Assembly: GCA_004299845.1 (NCBI GenBank)
Contig: CP036201.1
Coordinates: 310,001 to 374,000, forward strand
Reading direction: 5' to 3'
DNA length: 64,000 nucleotides
Source: Verrucomicrobia bacterium S94
Lineage (GTDB): Bacteria > Verrucomicrobiota > Kiritimatiellia > Kiritimatiellales > Pontiellaceae
Within the stretch, counting starts at the first letter, position 1. Each line of letters starts with the position of its first letter. This document shows positions 50,844 through 60,254 of the stretch, one piece after another. The position numbers were made by a program, and so were the translations under genes. Under the pieces are notes generated by a model. The model ran no database searches. It saw nothing but the letters and a program-made list of their open reading frames with translations, and was not told the origin of the DNA.

Positions 50844-52109
50844 TTACCACATGTTCACGATGACGGCGGTGGCGAACTCGGAACAGGTGAGCCATTTGGC
50901 GTCGTGCATCATACGGGCGAAATCGCCGGTCACGGTTTTGCGGCGGATGGCTCCGTCAACGCCTTCCAGCACGAGGTCGGCGGCTTCGGTCCAGCCCATG
51001 AAGCGCAGCATCATTTCAGCGGAAAGGATGAGCGAGCAGGGGTTGACCATATCTTTCCCGGCAATATCTGGAGCCGTGCCGTGGGTGGCTTCAAAGACCG
51101 CTTTGCCGTCGAGATAGTTGATGTTGGCGCCGGGAGAGATGCCGATTCCGCCGACACATGCGGCCAGTGCGTCGGAGCAGTAGTCGCCGTTGAGGTTGAG
51201 TGTGGCGATGACATCGTAGTCCTGCGGTTTGAGCAGGATGTTCTGCAGGAAGGCATCGCAGATGCAGTCTTTGATCTCGATTTCAAAACCGGTGCTCGGA
51301 TTTTTCAGTTTGTAGGTTTTTGTTTTTTCGTCAAATTCCGCTCCGTATTCTTTTTCGGCCAGTTCGTAGCCCCATTTCAGGAAGGCGCCTTCAGTAAATT
51401 TCATGATGTTGCCTTTGTGGACAATCGTCACGGATTTGCGGTTGTTGTCGATGGCGTAGTCGATGGCGGCTTTGATCAGGCGGGTGGAGCCGTCGCGCGA
51501 GACCGGTTTGACGCCGATACCCGAGGATTCCGGGAAGCGAATATTGGTTACGCCCATTTCGTTCTGCAGAAAGTCGATGACTTTTTTTACATCGTCGGTG
51601 CCCTCCTGCCATTCAATACCGGCATAGATGTCTTCCGAGTTTTCGCGAAAAACAACCATATCGACTTTGTCGGGGGCATACATTGGAGAGGGGACGCCGT
51701 GGAACCAGGTGACCGGTCGCTGGCAGACATAAAGATCGAGTTCCTGACGCAGTGCTACATTCAGGCTGCGTCGTCCGCCGCCGACCGGTGTGGTGAGCGG
51801 GCCTTTAATGGCAACGCGGAATTCATTAATCGCCTTGAGAGTTTCGTCCGGAAGCCAGGTGTCGTTGCCGTAGATCGCGTTGGCTTTTTCACCGGCATAC
51901 ACTTCCATCCATTGGATTTTACGTTCGTTGCTGTAGGTTTTTTCAACAGCCGTATCGATCACTTTGATCATGGCCGCAGTGATTTCCGGGCCGACACCAT
52001 CGCCTTCAATAAAAGGGATAATCGGGTTGTTCGGAACGGCGAGATGGCCGTCGGCTCCCATACCGATTTTTCCGCCGCCGGAAGGTACTGCAATCTTGTT
52101 ATAACTCAT
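50844..52109 (-). CDS. icd: Isocitrate dehydrogenase, predicted NAD-specific
   Basis: A 421-residue homodimeric-type dehydrogenase of the TCA cycle, close in layout to E. coli Icd. The substrate site is intact ([13 protein letters not shown], with the phosphorylatable serine; [27 protein letters not shown]). The cofactor residues differ: HGTAP is followed by D348-I349 where the NADP enzyme has Lys344-Tyr345, and KTVTGDFAR replaces KTVTYDFER, losing Tyr391. Asp-Ile at this site is the known mark of NAD-dependent members. Thus NADH, not NADPH, is the likely product. zwf nearby could supply NADPH. Confidence 0.9.
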   Translation of the reverse strand: MSYNKIAVPSGGGKIGMGADGHLAVPNNPIIPFIEGDGVGPEITAAMIKVIDTAVEKTYSNERKIQWMEVYAGEKANAIYGNDTWLPDETLKAINEFRVAIKGPLTTPVGGGRRSLNVALRQELDLYVCQRPVTWFHGVPSPMYAPDKVDMVVFRENSEDIYAGIEWQEGTDDVKKVIDFLQNEMGVTNIRFPESSGIGVKPVSRDGSTRLIKAAIDYAIDNNRKSVTIVHKGNIMKFTEGAFLKWGYELAEKEYGAEFDEKTKTYKLKNPSTGFEIEIKDCICDAFLQNILLKPQDYDVIATLNLNGDYCSDALAACVGGIGISPGANINYLDGKAVFEATHGTAPDIAGKDMVNPCSLILSAEMMLRFMGWTEAADLVLEGVDGAIRRKTVTGDFARMMHDAKWLTCSEFATAVIVNMW

Positions 52110-52235
52110 TAGAAAATCCTCAATTTTGTATCCAGTGATTGGAAATAAACTAAATATGATAGTTTTGTGGATGTAAATGCATTTCGTTGGGCGGTTTTCG
52201 GCGGGCTGATAATAGCTTGGCTGGAATCGGAATCA

Positions 52236-52737
52236 TCATTCATGGGTGTTGTCCAGCCACTGGAACATGACCAGGGCGTCCGCATAACCGTGAACGGGGT
52301 GATTGAAGGCGCTGGGCAGGCGGCCGACGATTTCAAAACCGAGTTTCAGCCAGAGGCGTACGGCCCTTCGTTAGTGGAGGCCACGAAATTAAACTGCATG
52401 GCTTTGTAGCCGGATTCCAGCGCGGTTTTTTTTGAGTGTCGGCACATGGCGGTGACCACCCCTTTGCCGCGTGCGTCGGGGGTAACCATATACCCGCAAT
52501 TGCAGACGTGTGCACCGGGACCGGGATGGTTGGTTTTCAGGTAGTAGGTGCCGAGGAGGGTCCGTTTTCTTCAGCGACCCAGGTTTGACGCGGAAGTTCC
52601 ATCCAGAGTCTGTATGCCGTGTCCCGGGAGATATCCCGCGGATAGGCATAGGTTTCGCCGGCCGCGGCGATGGTATGAAAAACAGACCGGATGGCCTCGA
52701 AGTCTTTGGGGGAGGTTTTTCGTATGCTCAGGTGCAT
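52236..52737 (-). pseudogene. GNAT acetyltransferase broken by two frameshifts
   Basis: From ATG 52737 the minus strand reads MHLSIRKTSPKDFEAIRSVFHTI...TWVAEENG, then shifts near 52560 into TLLGTYYLKTNHPGPGAHVCNCGYMVTPDARGKGVVTAM. It shifts again near 52370 into AVRLWLKLGFEIVGRLPSAFNHP and ends at 52236. The combined product is a GNAT N-acetyltransferase of about 166 residues with the acetyl-CoA loop R-G-K-G. Both breaks can be repaired by one added base. The gene starts 2 bases after lptF ends, so it was the second gene of that operon. Confidence 0.75.
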
Positions 52738-52739
52738 GA

Positions 52740-53849
52740 CTACCGCATCCGGTAAATCAGGGCGGTGCCGATAAAAAAGAAGGCGATAATGGCGGACCAT
52801 GCACCGATCCAGGGTTGGATGTACAGCTGTTTGGCGAGGTATTCCATGGTGAACTGTGTGGCATAAAAGGTGAAAAAGAGGCCGATGGCCATCATGATGC
52901 CTGAGAGTGCGCCTTTGCGTCCGGTGTGTGTGCCTACGGGAATGCCGATCAGCACGGCAATGATGCAGATGAAGGGCATAGTCAGTTTGTGGTGCAGGTC
53001 GACGAGATCGCTTCTGATTTCGCGCAGAGAGAGATGTTGGTGGGTTCTGATATATTCGTAGAGTTCAAGCGATGACTGGTGGGCGGAGTCTTTGGCTTCG
53101 CGCATGAATTCTTCGGGGCGTTCTTTGAGATAACGCATTTCCAGCGTCTGAAACGTTTCGGGCGGGCCGAGTCGGGTGTTGTTTTCATCGAAACGCTGTA
53201 TTTCACCATCTTCGAACCACCAGCGGCGGTCGAGCCAGTGGCCTTTTTTTGCTGTGATTTTTTCGCGGTCCGAGCCGTCTTCGCGTCGAATCCGCAGCGT
53301 GATGCCCTGCATGGTGTAGGAGCGGGTATCGAAGCCGACGATGTGCCATTCGTGTCCGAGTGTCGGGTTTTTATAGGCGATATTTTCAAAATAGACATCA
53401 TCGCTGGCTTTGGTTTTGCTTTCCAGTAACTGATGTGCGCGGTAGGCATATTTCGGTCCGGTATACTCGTTCACCACCGCGGTGAACAGGAAGCAGAAGA
53501 AGCCTAACAGCAGGTAGGGGCGTACGATGCGGTAGATGCTGACCCCGCTGGCGCGCATGGCCACAATTTCGCTGTGGCGGGTCATTTGTGAGAGGCTGTA
53601 AAGGGTGGCCAGAAGCAGGCAGATGGGCACAATGAAAATGACCATGGAAGGCAGCTGCAGGCTGTAGTAGTGCAGCATAATGCGGCCGACGTCCCAGAAT
53701 CCGGTTCCGCTGGAGGCGGACAGGATTTTGTTGAAATCCTTCATGGTGTCCATGAGATCGCCGATGATAAATAGCAGTGCAAACGCGATCAGCAGATAGA
53801 TCAGCGGCTGAAACAGATTCATGAACAGGTATCGGGCGAGAATTTTCAT
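52740..53849 (-). CDS. LptF/LptG family permease
   Basis: A 369-residue inner-membrane permease of the YjgP/YjgQ family that pulls lipopolysaccharide from the inner membrane for transport to the outer membrane. Helices lie near 12-32, 53-75 and 98-120, a periplasmic jellyroll domain follows (about 130-270), and three more helices end the protein. The motif FQPLIYLLIAFALLFIIGDLMD and the MRASGVSIYRIVRPYLLLG coupling helix are typical. A single such gene is present here; its partner may be elsewhere. Confidence 0.87.
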   Translation of the reverse strand: MKILARYLFMNLFQPLIYLLIAFALLFIIGDLMDTMKDFNKILSASSGTGFWDVGRIMLHYYSLQLPSMVIFIVPICLLLATLYSLSQMTRHSEIVAMRASGVSIYRIVRPYLLLGFFCFLFTAVVNEYTGPKYAYRAHQLLESKTKASDDVYFENIAYKNPTLGHEWHIVGFDTRSYTMQGITLRIRREDGSDREKITAKKGHWLDRRWWFEDGEIQRFDENNTRLGPPETFQTLEMRYLKERPEEFMREAKDSAHQSSLELYEYIRTHQHLSLREIRSDLVDLHHKLTMPFICIIAVLIGIPVGTHTGRKGALSGIMMAIGLFFTFYATQFTMEYLAKQLYIQPWIGAWSAIIAFFFIGTALIYRMR

Positions 53850-53951
53850 ACGATGGTCCCGATAACGTAGCGGATAAAACGGTGTGATCGCAAGCGTTGA
53901 AAAGGGCGGGACGTATGTGTAGGGTTTCTTCGTTTAACAGGAGTTTGATTT

Positions 53952-55529
53952 ATGCTTTTTTCAGGATTCAGCGATCAGAGCCGTGCACATGATCCGGCGA
54001 CTATTGTGATTTTCGGGGCGTCCGGCGACCTGACCCATCGTAAACTGATTCCGGCGCTTTTTGTGGCCTATATGCAGGATCTGCTGCCCGAACAGTTCCG
54101 CGTAGTCGGTTTTGCGCGGCGGGATTATAACGATGATATATTCCGTGATATGATGGCTGATTCGATTCGTAAATTCACCCGGCTTCCGGCCGGTGAAGAA
54201 CTGATCCGCCGTTTTGTTGCACATCTTGATTATCATCGGGGCGACCTCTCCAGTCCGGATGCCTACGTGGCACTGAAAGAGCGCCTGGCCGGAGAGGCCT
54301 ATCCGGAAAATCATCTGTTCTACCTTTCCATCATTCCGGATCTGTTTCACACCGCAGTACATAATCTTCAGGAAACCGGCATGATCCGCGATCCGGAGGA
54401 TGAGCATTGGACCCGTGTGGTGATTGAAAAACCGTTCGGAAAGGATCTGGAATCGGCGATTGCGCTGAATAAGGAACTGCTCGAGCATCTGGATGAAACG
54501 CAGATCTATCGCATCGACCACTATCTCGGAAAAGAGACGGTGCAGAATATCCTGTCGTTCCGCTTTGCCAACGCCATCTTTGAGCCGGTGTTCAACCGTT
54601 CCTATGTCGACCATATCCAGATCACGGCTTCCGAGACGGTCGGGATGGAAAAAGGGCGGGGCGGTTATTACGACGAATATGGTGCGCTGCGCGATATGGT
54701 GACCAATCATCTGCTGCAGCTGCTCTGTCTGGTAACGATGGAGGCGCCTGGTGATCTTTCCGCCGAGTCGATCCGGAATGAAAAGGTAAAACTCCTGAAT
54801 GCCACGAAGCTGGATATCCGGAAGGATATTTCCGATGCCGTCTGTCGTGGGCAGTATGCGGAGGGCGTGGATTCGGACGGAAATAAAATTAAGGGGTATC
54901 TGCAGGAAGAGCGGATTGATCCGCAGTCGAATACGGATTCGTTTACGGCTCTGCGGCTGAGTATTAACAACTGGCGCTGGGCCGGTGTGCCGATTCTGCT
55001 GCGGACCGGAAAGCGCATGGCCAAAAAAACCACGGAGATTGCGGTGCAGTTCAAAGTGCCGCCGCTGCAGCTTTTCCAGCAGGTGGAATGCGAGGGCGAT
55101 GTCTGTGACATTACGCGCATTAAACCCAATACGCTGATTTTCCGCATTCAGCCCGATGAAGGGATTTTCCTTAAAGTGGGGACCAAACGTCCCGGTATGC
55201 GGTTTGTTGTGGAGGATGTCGATATGGATTTCTCCTATTCCGGAAAATGGAACCAGTCGCTGCCTGAAGCGTATGAACGGCTGCTGCTGGATACGCTGCA
55301 TGGTGATTCCACGCTGTTCACCCGGTCTGACGAGGTGGCGGCCGAGTGGCGTGTGGTTCAGCCGATTCTCGATAATCTGGATCAGCTTAAACCGTTTGCC
55401 TATCCGCCTGGAGAGTGGGGGGTGAAAGAAGCGGACCGGCTTTTCGATGGCGTGGAAGGGATGTGGCGCAACGGTAAATCGGTGAAGGTTTCCGGGGCGA
55501 ACTCGGCATTGGATAGCGCGAAGCTTTAG
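53952..55529 (+). CDS. zwf: Glucose-6-phosphate 1-dehydrogenase
   Basis: A 525-residue enzyme of the oxidative pentose phosphate pathway that makes NADPH. The nucleotide motif is FGASGDLTHRKLIPAL, and the active-site segment is RIDHYLGKE. The substrate-binding lysine lies in VIEKPFGKDL. AGGAG stands 8 bases before the ATG. cutA starts one base after the stop codon. Confidence 0.93.
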   Translation: MLFSGFSDQSRAHDPATIVIFGASGDLTHRKLIPALFVAYMQDLLPEQFRVVGFARRDYNDDIFRDMMADSIRKFTRLPAGEELIRRFVAHLDYHRGDLSSPDAYVALKERLAGEAYPENHLFYLSIIPDLFHTAVHNLQETGMIRDPEDEHWTRVVIEKPFGKDLESAIALNKELLEHLDETQIYRIDHYLGKETVQNILSFRFANAIFEPVFNRSYVDHIQITASETVGMEKGRGGYYDEYGALRDMVTNHLLQLLCLVTMEAPGDLSAESIRNEKVKLLNATKLDIRKDISDAVCRGQYAEGVDSDGNKIKGYLQEERIDPQSNTDSFTALRLSINNWRWAGVPILLRTGKRMAKKTTEIAVQFKVPPLQLFQQVECEGDVCDITRIKPNTLIFRIQPDEGIFLKVGTKRPGMRFVVEDVDMDFSYSGKWNQSLPEAYERLLLDTLHGDSTLFTRSDEVAAEWRVVQPILDNLDQLKPFAYPPGEWGVKEADRLFDGVEGMWRNGKSVKVSGANSALDSAKL

Positions 55530-55530
55530 C

Positions 55531-55965
55531 ATGAATGACCGCAACGTTTATATGGTGTATGTTACGGCCGGCGACGATGCTGAGGCCAAACGCATTGCCC
55601 GTGCGGTCGTGCAGGAGCGGTTGGCGGCCTGCGCCAATATTCTCGGCGGTATTCAGTCTGTCTATTCATGGAGAGGCGATATCTGTGAAGATCATGAAGT
55701 TGCGCTTATCCTTAAAACATCGGGTGAATGTAAAAATGAACTCATTTCCCGGATTCGAGAAATCCACTCCTATGAAACGCCCTGTATTGTCTTCCTGCCC
55801 ATCAGCGATGGTCATCCCGCTTTTCTGGACTGGATAGACGGGGAAACCCGGGGGAATGGTTTCGGGGCGGCCGGGGATGAATCTATTCTGTTTTTCGGCT
55901 GCTGGAGCCGTCAATCGTCGGGGTATTGCCGTGCGGCAGCGGAGAGCTGGCGGGGCGGGATATAG
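55531..55965 (+). CDS. cutA: CutA1 divalent-ion tolerance protein with extended C-terminus
   Basis: A 144-residue protein; the usual CutA1 length is 105-115. The core is complete: VYVTAGDDAEAKRIARAVVQERLAACANI, YSWRGDICEDHEVALILKT, HSYETPCIVFLPISDGHPAFLDWIDGETR. CutA1 forms trimers and binds copper in some bacteria. The last 30 or so residues are unlike the family, and the gene overlaps the opposite gene's end by 55 bases. A run of five G at the point of divergence suggests a missing base; with six G the protein would stop after about ten more residues. Confidence 0.85.
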   Translation: MNDRNVYMVYVTAGDDAEAKRIARAVVQERLAACANILGGIQSVYSWRGDICEDHEVALILKTSGECKNELISRIREIHSYETPCIVFLPISDGHPAFLDWIDGETRGNGFGAAGDESILFFGCWSRQSSGYCRAAAESWRGGI

Positions 55966-57887
55966 CTTTCGGAGTTATGTACGGCATGCATAGCGCCCGA
56001 TCCTGCTGGAAACCAGCGCAATGTATCGGCTTTTTTTCCCAGCGGCTGAAAATGCAGTCGGGCCAGTTTTTTGTAAAACCGGTCGGCCTCTTCAGGATAC
56101 CGGTCTTTGAGCCAGACCCCGGCGCTCCAGAGTATCATGGCTTTCTGATGCCGGTTCCAGGCGAGGGCGGCGGCATCGCCTGCATGATCCGCCGCGGTTT
56201 GGCGGTAGTGAAAGCGGCGGTTCGGAATCGGTGCGGTTTCATCATAAAGCGGCCGCAGATTTTCCGGTGCGACGGCGGATTCGTGCTCAATTCCAATGGT
56301 GGAAAAGAAGCCCTCAACGATGGTGTAGTCGGGGTAGAGTTCGGTGCCGCAGAGTTCCATACCTTTCCATCGCATGATACGCGCCGCATGGTAAAGGTGT
56401 GCTGCACGAGTATTCCAGTTGTTCCAGAACGAGCGGCTTTCTTTCAGAGCATGCAGATAAGTCTGCAGCATATAGCCGATTTCCGTGGGGTAATAGGGCA
56501 GTGCATCTTCAGGACGCCCTTCGCGGAAGAGGCGTCGGGCCAGCAGATAGGAGAGGCGGAGCTCAATGGAACGGCGCGCGGTTTCTGTCTGCAGCCAGGG
56601 TTCGATCTGCCTGGCCGACTCCTGAGAGGCGGTGCCCCGGAAGGAATCCACATAACGTTGGAGGTCGGCGGTTTCCACATAGCGCTCGGCGATCAGTGCG
56701 GCATCCGGATAGGCTCCCGCTGCAACGAAGGATTCGAGGGCGTCAAGCATCTGACCCCGGTCGGCATACAGGGTACCCAGACTTCCATGCAGGGCTGATG
56801 CAGGGGAGACGGTTCCTGTATAATCGAAGTGATAGATGATGCGCCGGCTTTGTTCCAGTCCCTTCAGCCACTGCTGCAGTTTCCGGATGGCTTCGTCGGT
56901 CCGACCGCTGCGCTGGGCGAGACGGTAACGCAGCCAGTTGGCCAGGATGTCATTTCCCGGGCAGTGTTCAAGATAGGCCGATGCCTTTTCGGGTTCGCCG
57001 TTTTTATACATAAACCAGGCCAGACGAGGAGTGATTTTCAGAGCCGGATGATTTTCCAGCGTCCGGATAAATCCGGTTTTGCCGATGTTGAAAAGCGCCA
57101 TGGTTTCGAGGACCGCCATGGAGGGGTTGCTGAGCTCTTCCAGCGAAGCCTGTATTACATCCAGCCGCAGATGATTCATACAGTGATTCAGACGTGCGGA
57201 ATCGCCGCTTCGATGGTAATAGCCCGTTGCGGCCAGGCCCCGTTCAATGCGTTCCGCCAGATTGGTTTGGCAGAGGTAGTCACGTTTATACGAGGCATGG
57301 GCCAGACCGATGGAATGATGCGCCGGCATTTCGCGGGCGGCATTCCGGCATGCGGTGTAGCAGGTTGTCGCCCGCTTCGGTTCGCTCTGTACGCCGGCGA
57401 GGTTGCCGAGCATGTAGTAGACCCATTCCGTGCGGAACTGCCGGTTGCTGATATCGAGTCCGAGCAGTTTTCGCCAGGCCTGCGGAAAAGCAACGTCTTC
57501 ATCGGCGCGGAATTCCGCAGTGCCTTCGAGGTAGAGCGTAAATTCCTGTAAATGTTCGGGTACATCGGGGGGCGGAACGTTTGTTTCAGCGGCCCGTACG
57601 GCTTGGGCATAAACCATATATTCGGTCAACAGGTTCTGCCTGCCAAACAATTCGGCCTGTTTCATGAAATCCAGTTCTTCCGCCTGCAGGGTGGTGTATG
57701 CACCTTCCGGAAAGGGTTCTTTATCAATCAGACCGTATTCCAGCGCAATCAGTTCGAGTTCTCCGGCCGGATTCAGGTCGGCTTCAAACCGGTCGTTGTA
57801 ATCGCTCAGATAACTCGAAGGGAAAAAGGGGCCGCATGCAAAAACAGGGAGTGCAGCAGTCAGCAGCAGAAAAAGTGGTTTCATCAT
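55911..57887 (-). CDS. Exported TPR-like lipoprotein, unknown function
   Basis: A 658-residue protein with a signal peptide ending in V-F-A-C (Cys18), a lipobox form, followed by GPFFPSSYL. The body is almost entirely helical with TPR-like pairs (YYMLGNLAGVQSEPKRATTCYTACRNAAREM; LGTLYADRGQMLDALESFVAAGAYPDAALIAERY). This suggests a protein-protein scaffold in the periplasm. No enzyme motif is seen. Its start overlaps the stop of the upstream DUF3142-like gene by 4 bases, so the two are probably made together. Confidence 0.7.
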   Translation of the reverse strand: MMKPLFLLLTAALPVFACGPFFPSSYLSDYNDRFEADLNPAGELELIALEYGLIDKEPFPEGAYTTLQAEELDFMKQAELFGRQNLLTEYMVYAQAVRAAETNVPPPDVPEHLQEFTLYLEGTAEFRADEDVAFPQAWRKLLGLDISNRQFRTEWVYYMLGNLAGVQSEPKRATTCYTACRNAAREMPAHHSIGLAHASYKRDYLCQTNLAERIERGLAATGYYHRSGDSARLNHCMNHLRLDVIQASLEELSNPSMAVLETMALFNIGKTGFIRTLENHPALKITPRLAWFMYKNGEPEKASAYLEHCPGNDILANWLRYRLAQRSGRTDEAIRKLQQWLKGLEQSRRIIYHFDYTGTVSPASALHGSLGTLYADRGQMLDALESFVAAGAYPDAALIAERYVETADLQRYVDSFRGTASQESARQIEPWLQTETARRSIELRLSYLLARRLFREGRPEDALPYYPTEIGYMLQTYLHALKESRSFWNNWNTRAAHLYHAARIMRWKGMELCGTELYPDYTIVEGFFSTIGIEHESAVAPENLRPLYDETAPIPNRRFHYRQTAADHAGDAAALAWNRHQKAMILWSAGVWLKDRYPEEADRFYKKLARLHFQPLGKKADTLRWFPAGSGAMHAVHNSESYIPPRQLSAAARQYPDD

Positions 57888-59041
57888 TTCAGGTGTACCT
57901 CAATATGCGGGAGTTGTCGGGTGGAGAACCAGCCGATCCGGATTTGTGATCCAGGTGCAGGAACCGGTGCGGTCAGTGTGGCCGGCAGCAGGCCGGCTTT
58001 TTTTGCGGGGGATGTTGCGGTGCGGTAGAGGTCGTACATTCCTCGCGGGTTGTTCCAGTTCAGTTCAAGTTCGGCTTCGTGCGAATGAATGATATTTCCG
58101 TTAACCAGACTGATTTCAAACGTGGTGTCGCTGATGGGAATAAATATGCAGGTCAAATCGTTCTGCGGGAGTCTGCCGTGCTGAATTTCGGCAAGTGCAG
58201 GGCGGGGCAGACAGAGCCGGTCGCCATCTACCGGGAGACGGAACCAGATGAGGCTGCGCGCATATTCCAGAGATCGGAATTGATGAAGCTGATGGATCAG
58301 GTCGCGGTGACGGGCGGCGATTCGGCGTTTTACGGTGTTGTGTCTGCCGGAAGGCCCTTCGGCAGTCAGATAGAGAAAACGCCCGGTGTCCGGATCAAAA
58401 TTCAGTTCATAGGCGTAACACGGCAGGGCAATGGAGTAGGGGCGGCCGAGTTTTTCAGCGCGGCGAATGGCCCGGTCTGCCGTTGCGGGGTTCATCAGTT
58501 CTGCATGGCGGTTCATATGATCGGGAACGTCGAGGCCATGGACCTGAAGGACATAGTAGTCGCAGTTTAATGCAACGCGCTCAAAAGCGCGGTTGTCCAG
58601 ATGAACCGGAAGTGCCGTGACAGACAGTATTTTTTCCGGCAGCTGCGGTCTGATTTTTCTGAGCAGATCGGCATATTCTGAAAGGCGGCTTTCCGGACAG
58701 TCGAGATCGAGCTGCAGTTCCTGGAAATCCGGAAGTTCTGTGCAGAGACGGATGAGTTCGGTTTCGAGATCGCTGCGGTTGAATGCGCTGAGCGGAACAC
58801 GGATGACCGGCACAAAGGTATGTCGGGTCTGCTGAAGCGGTTTCCAGGGAATCGGAATTAAGGTGCTTTGCCCGGAGGCCGGAATTTCGGAGACGATCGG
58901 ATAGAGTGTGGTCGGGGATTCGTTCGTGACCGCCATGAGCACATTGCTGCTCCACTGCTGCTGCCAGATATAGAATGCATCGGCGGAGGCGGTGTCCGTG
59001 AACAGAGCCAGCAGGGAAAAAAGGAACAGGAGCGGTTTCAT
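57884..59041 (-). CDS. Exported DUF3142-like protein
   Basis: A 385-residue protein with a signal peptide (cut near residue 20). The start AFYIWQQQWSSNV, the middle QELQLDLDCPESRLSEYADLLRKIRPQLP and ILSVTALPVHL match the DUF3142 pattern, which looks like a TIM-barrel related to glycosidases. The function is not known. It is the first gene of a coupled pair with the TPR-like lipoprotein. Confidence 0.7.
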   Translation of the reverse strand: MKPLLFLFSLLALFTDTASADAFYIWQQQWSSNVLMAVTNESPTTLYPIVSEIPASGQSTLIPIPWKPLQQTRHTFVPVIRVPLSAFNRSDLETELIRLCTELPDFQELQLDLDCPESRLSEYADLLRKIRPQLPEKILSVTALPVHLDNRAFERVALNCDYYVLQVHGLDVPDHMNRHAELMNPATADRAIRRAEKLGRPYSIALPCYAYELNFDPDTGRFLYLTAEGPSGRHNTVKRRIAARHRDLIHQLHQFRSLEYARSLIWFRLPVDGDRLCLPRPALAEIQHGRLPQNDLTCIFIPISDTTFEISLVNGNIIHSHEAELELNWNNPRGMYDLYRTATSPAKKAGLLPATLTAPVPAPGSQIRIGWFSTRQLPHIEVHLK

Positions 59042-59096
59042 GACGCTAAGCTAATTGCAACAACCGTGCATGGGGAGGAAAAAACTTGCTCAATGC

Positions 59097-59111
59097 TTCC
59101 AATGATTGGAA
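59097..59111. promoter_or_regulatory. Palindrome TTCCA-N5-TGGAA before truA
   Basis: TTCCAATGATTGGAA is a perfect palindrome, extended to CTTCCAAT/ATTGGAAG, 13 bases before the truA start and about 55 bases before the divergent gene. It could be an operator or a translational hairpin. Confidence 0.45.
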
Positions 59112-59124
59112 GTTATGCGGCCTT

Positions 59125-59868
59125 ATGTCTACGCGCTATAAAATTACAGTTTCTTACGACGGCACCCATTATTCCGGCTGGCAGGTGCAGCCGGATCACC
59201 GGACGGTGCAGGGCGAGCTGGAGCGGCTGCTGGCCGAGATGACGAATCAGCAGCATGTTCGTGTTGAATCGTCCGGCCGGACTGACGCCGGAGTGCATGC
59301 CCGTGCGCAGGTGGCGCATTTTGTTCTGCCGAAAAAAGTGGATACCCGGTATTTTATGCGCGGCCTTAATGCGCAGCTGGACCGGGACATCCGTGTGACG
59401 TCGTTCCAGCAGGTGCCCGACGATTTTCATGCGCGCTTCAGTGCTGTCGGAAAAGAGTATCGTTATTTCATCTACAATGGATTGATTGTTCCGCCGACCA
59501 AGCGGTTGTACCGTCTGCAGGAGGGCCGCCCGCTCGATGTGGAGCGCATGCGTGCCGCGGCGGAACTGCTGGTGGGGGAACACGACTTCGCCGCATTTTC
59601 AGCCAACCCGAAACGCGAGCTCAATGGAACCGTTCGTACCATTCATTCGTTCAAGGTCCGCAAGCATGGTGCCGATATTACGCTCGAGGTGCAGGGCAAC
59701 GGATTTCTGTATAAAATGGTCCGCAGTCTGGCCGGTATTCTGATTGATGTCGGGATCGGGCGCCGCGAACCCGGGATTATTAATGAAATTTTTGCGCACG
59801 GCAAACGGACCGCCGTGGTGCAGACCGCCCAGCCCCAGGGGCTGTTTCTCTGGAAAGTTTTCTATTAA
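59125..59868 (+). CDS. truA: tRNA pseudouridine synthase A
   Basis: A 247-residue enzyme that makes pseudouridine at positions 38-40 of tRNA. The catalytic aspartate D54 lies in SSGRTDAGVHA. Other motifs are YDGTHYSGWQVQP, LNAQLDRDIRV, FHARFSAVGKEYRYFIYN and GNGFLYKMVRSLAG. ATG 59125 was chosen because the family begins shortly before the Y-D-G motif; an upstream ATG at 59086 would cover the palindrome. Confidence 0.93.
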   Translation: MSTRYKITVSYDGTHYSGWQVQPDHRTVQGELERLLAEMTNQQHVRVESSGRTDAGVHARAQVAHFVLPKKVDTRYFMRGLNAQLDRDIRVTSFQQVPDDFHARFSAVGKEYRYFIYNGLIVPPTKRLYRLQEGRPLDVERMRAAAELLVGEHDFAAFSANPKRELNGTVRTIHSFKVRKHGADITLEVQGNGFLYKMVRSLAGILIDVGIGRREPGIINEIFAHGKRTAVVQTAQPQGLFLWKVFY

Positions 59869-60254
59869 GCATGTTTTGCAGGCAGGCCGCAGTAAGAGCC
59901 CTGTAGTGATTTCAGCTCGGCGTATTTCACCGGGAATCGGGTCCTGATGGTTTTTCTGATGTGTTGCTGAATGCCCGTCGCCGGGCGGAGTCGGCTCTGG
60001 CGGTAATGTTATTGAAGCAGAGGAGAAGTTCCGTGAACGGTTGCGCACTTTCATTGCATGAATCATCCGATTTTACCGAGGCCGGTTTTGACATGGGGGC
60101 AGGGGACAACTATGGTTTGCGACTTTGATTCGGGTCTCTTTGAGGCCGTTAAAAGTTAATGGTTATTGGTTATATGGTGAGAAAGCGATCCGAAAACGAA
60201 TAACGATGTGCGATCAACCGGAACCGATGGGTTCCCCATACGGAGGATTTTGAG
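59869..60254. other. 386-base intergenic region without a recognised gene
   Basis: An open frame at 59916-60127 on the plus strand has no convincing start or family match. Before the next gene there is a small hairpin, GGAACC-GATG-GGTTCC (60220-60235), followed by GGAGG (60242-60246), which serves the DUF1015 gene. Nothing else stands out. Confidence 0.5.

Noticed and set aside
50838-52112. 424-codon open frame on the plus strand
   Set aside because: It is antisense to icd over its whole length and has no recognisable domain.
53961-55544. 527-codon open frame on the minus strand
   Set aside because: It is antisense to zwf, which is a clear enzyme gene; the frame has no recognisable domain.
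59916-60127. Small protein gene between truA and the DUF1015 gene
   Set aside because: The frame has no good start, no ribosome site and no recognised motif.
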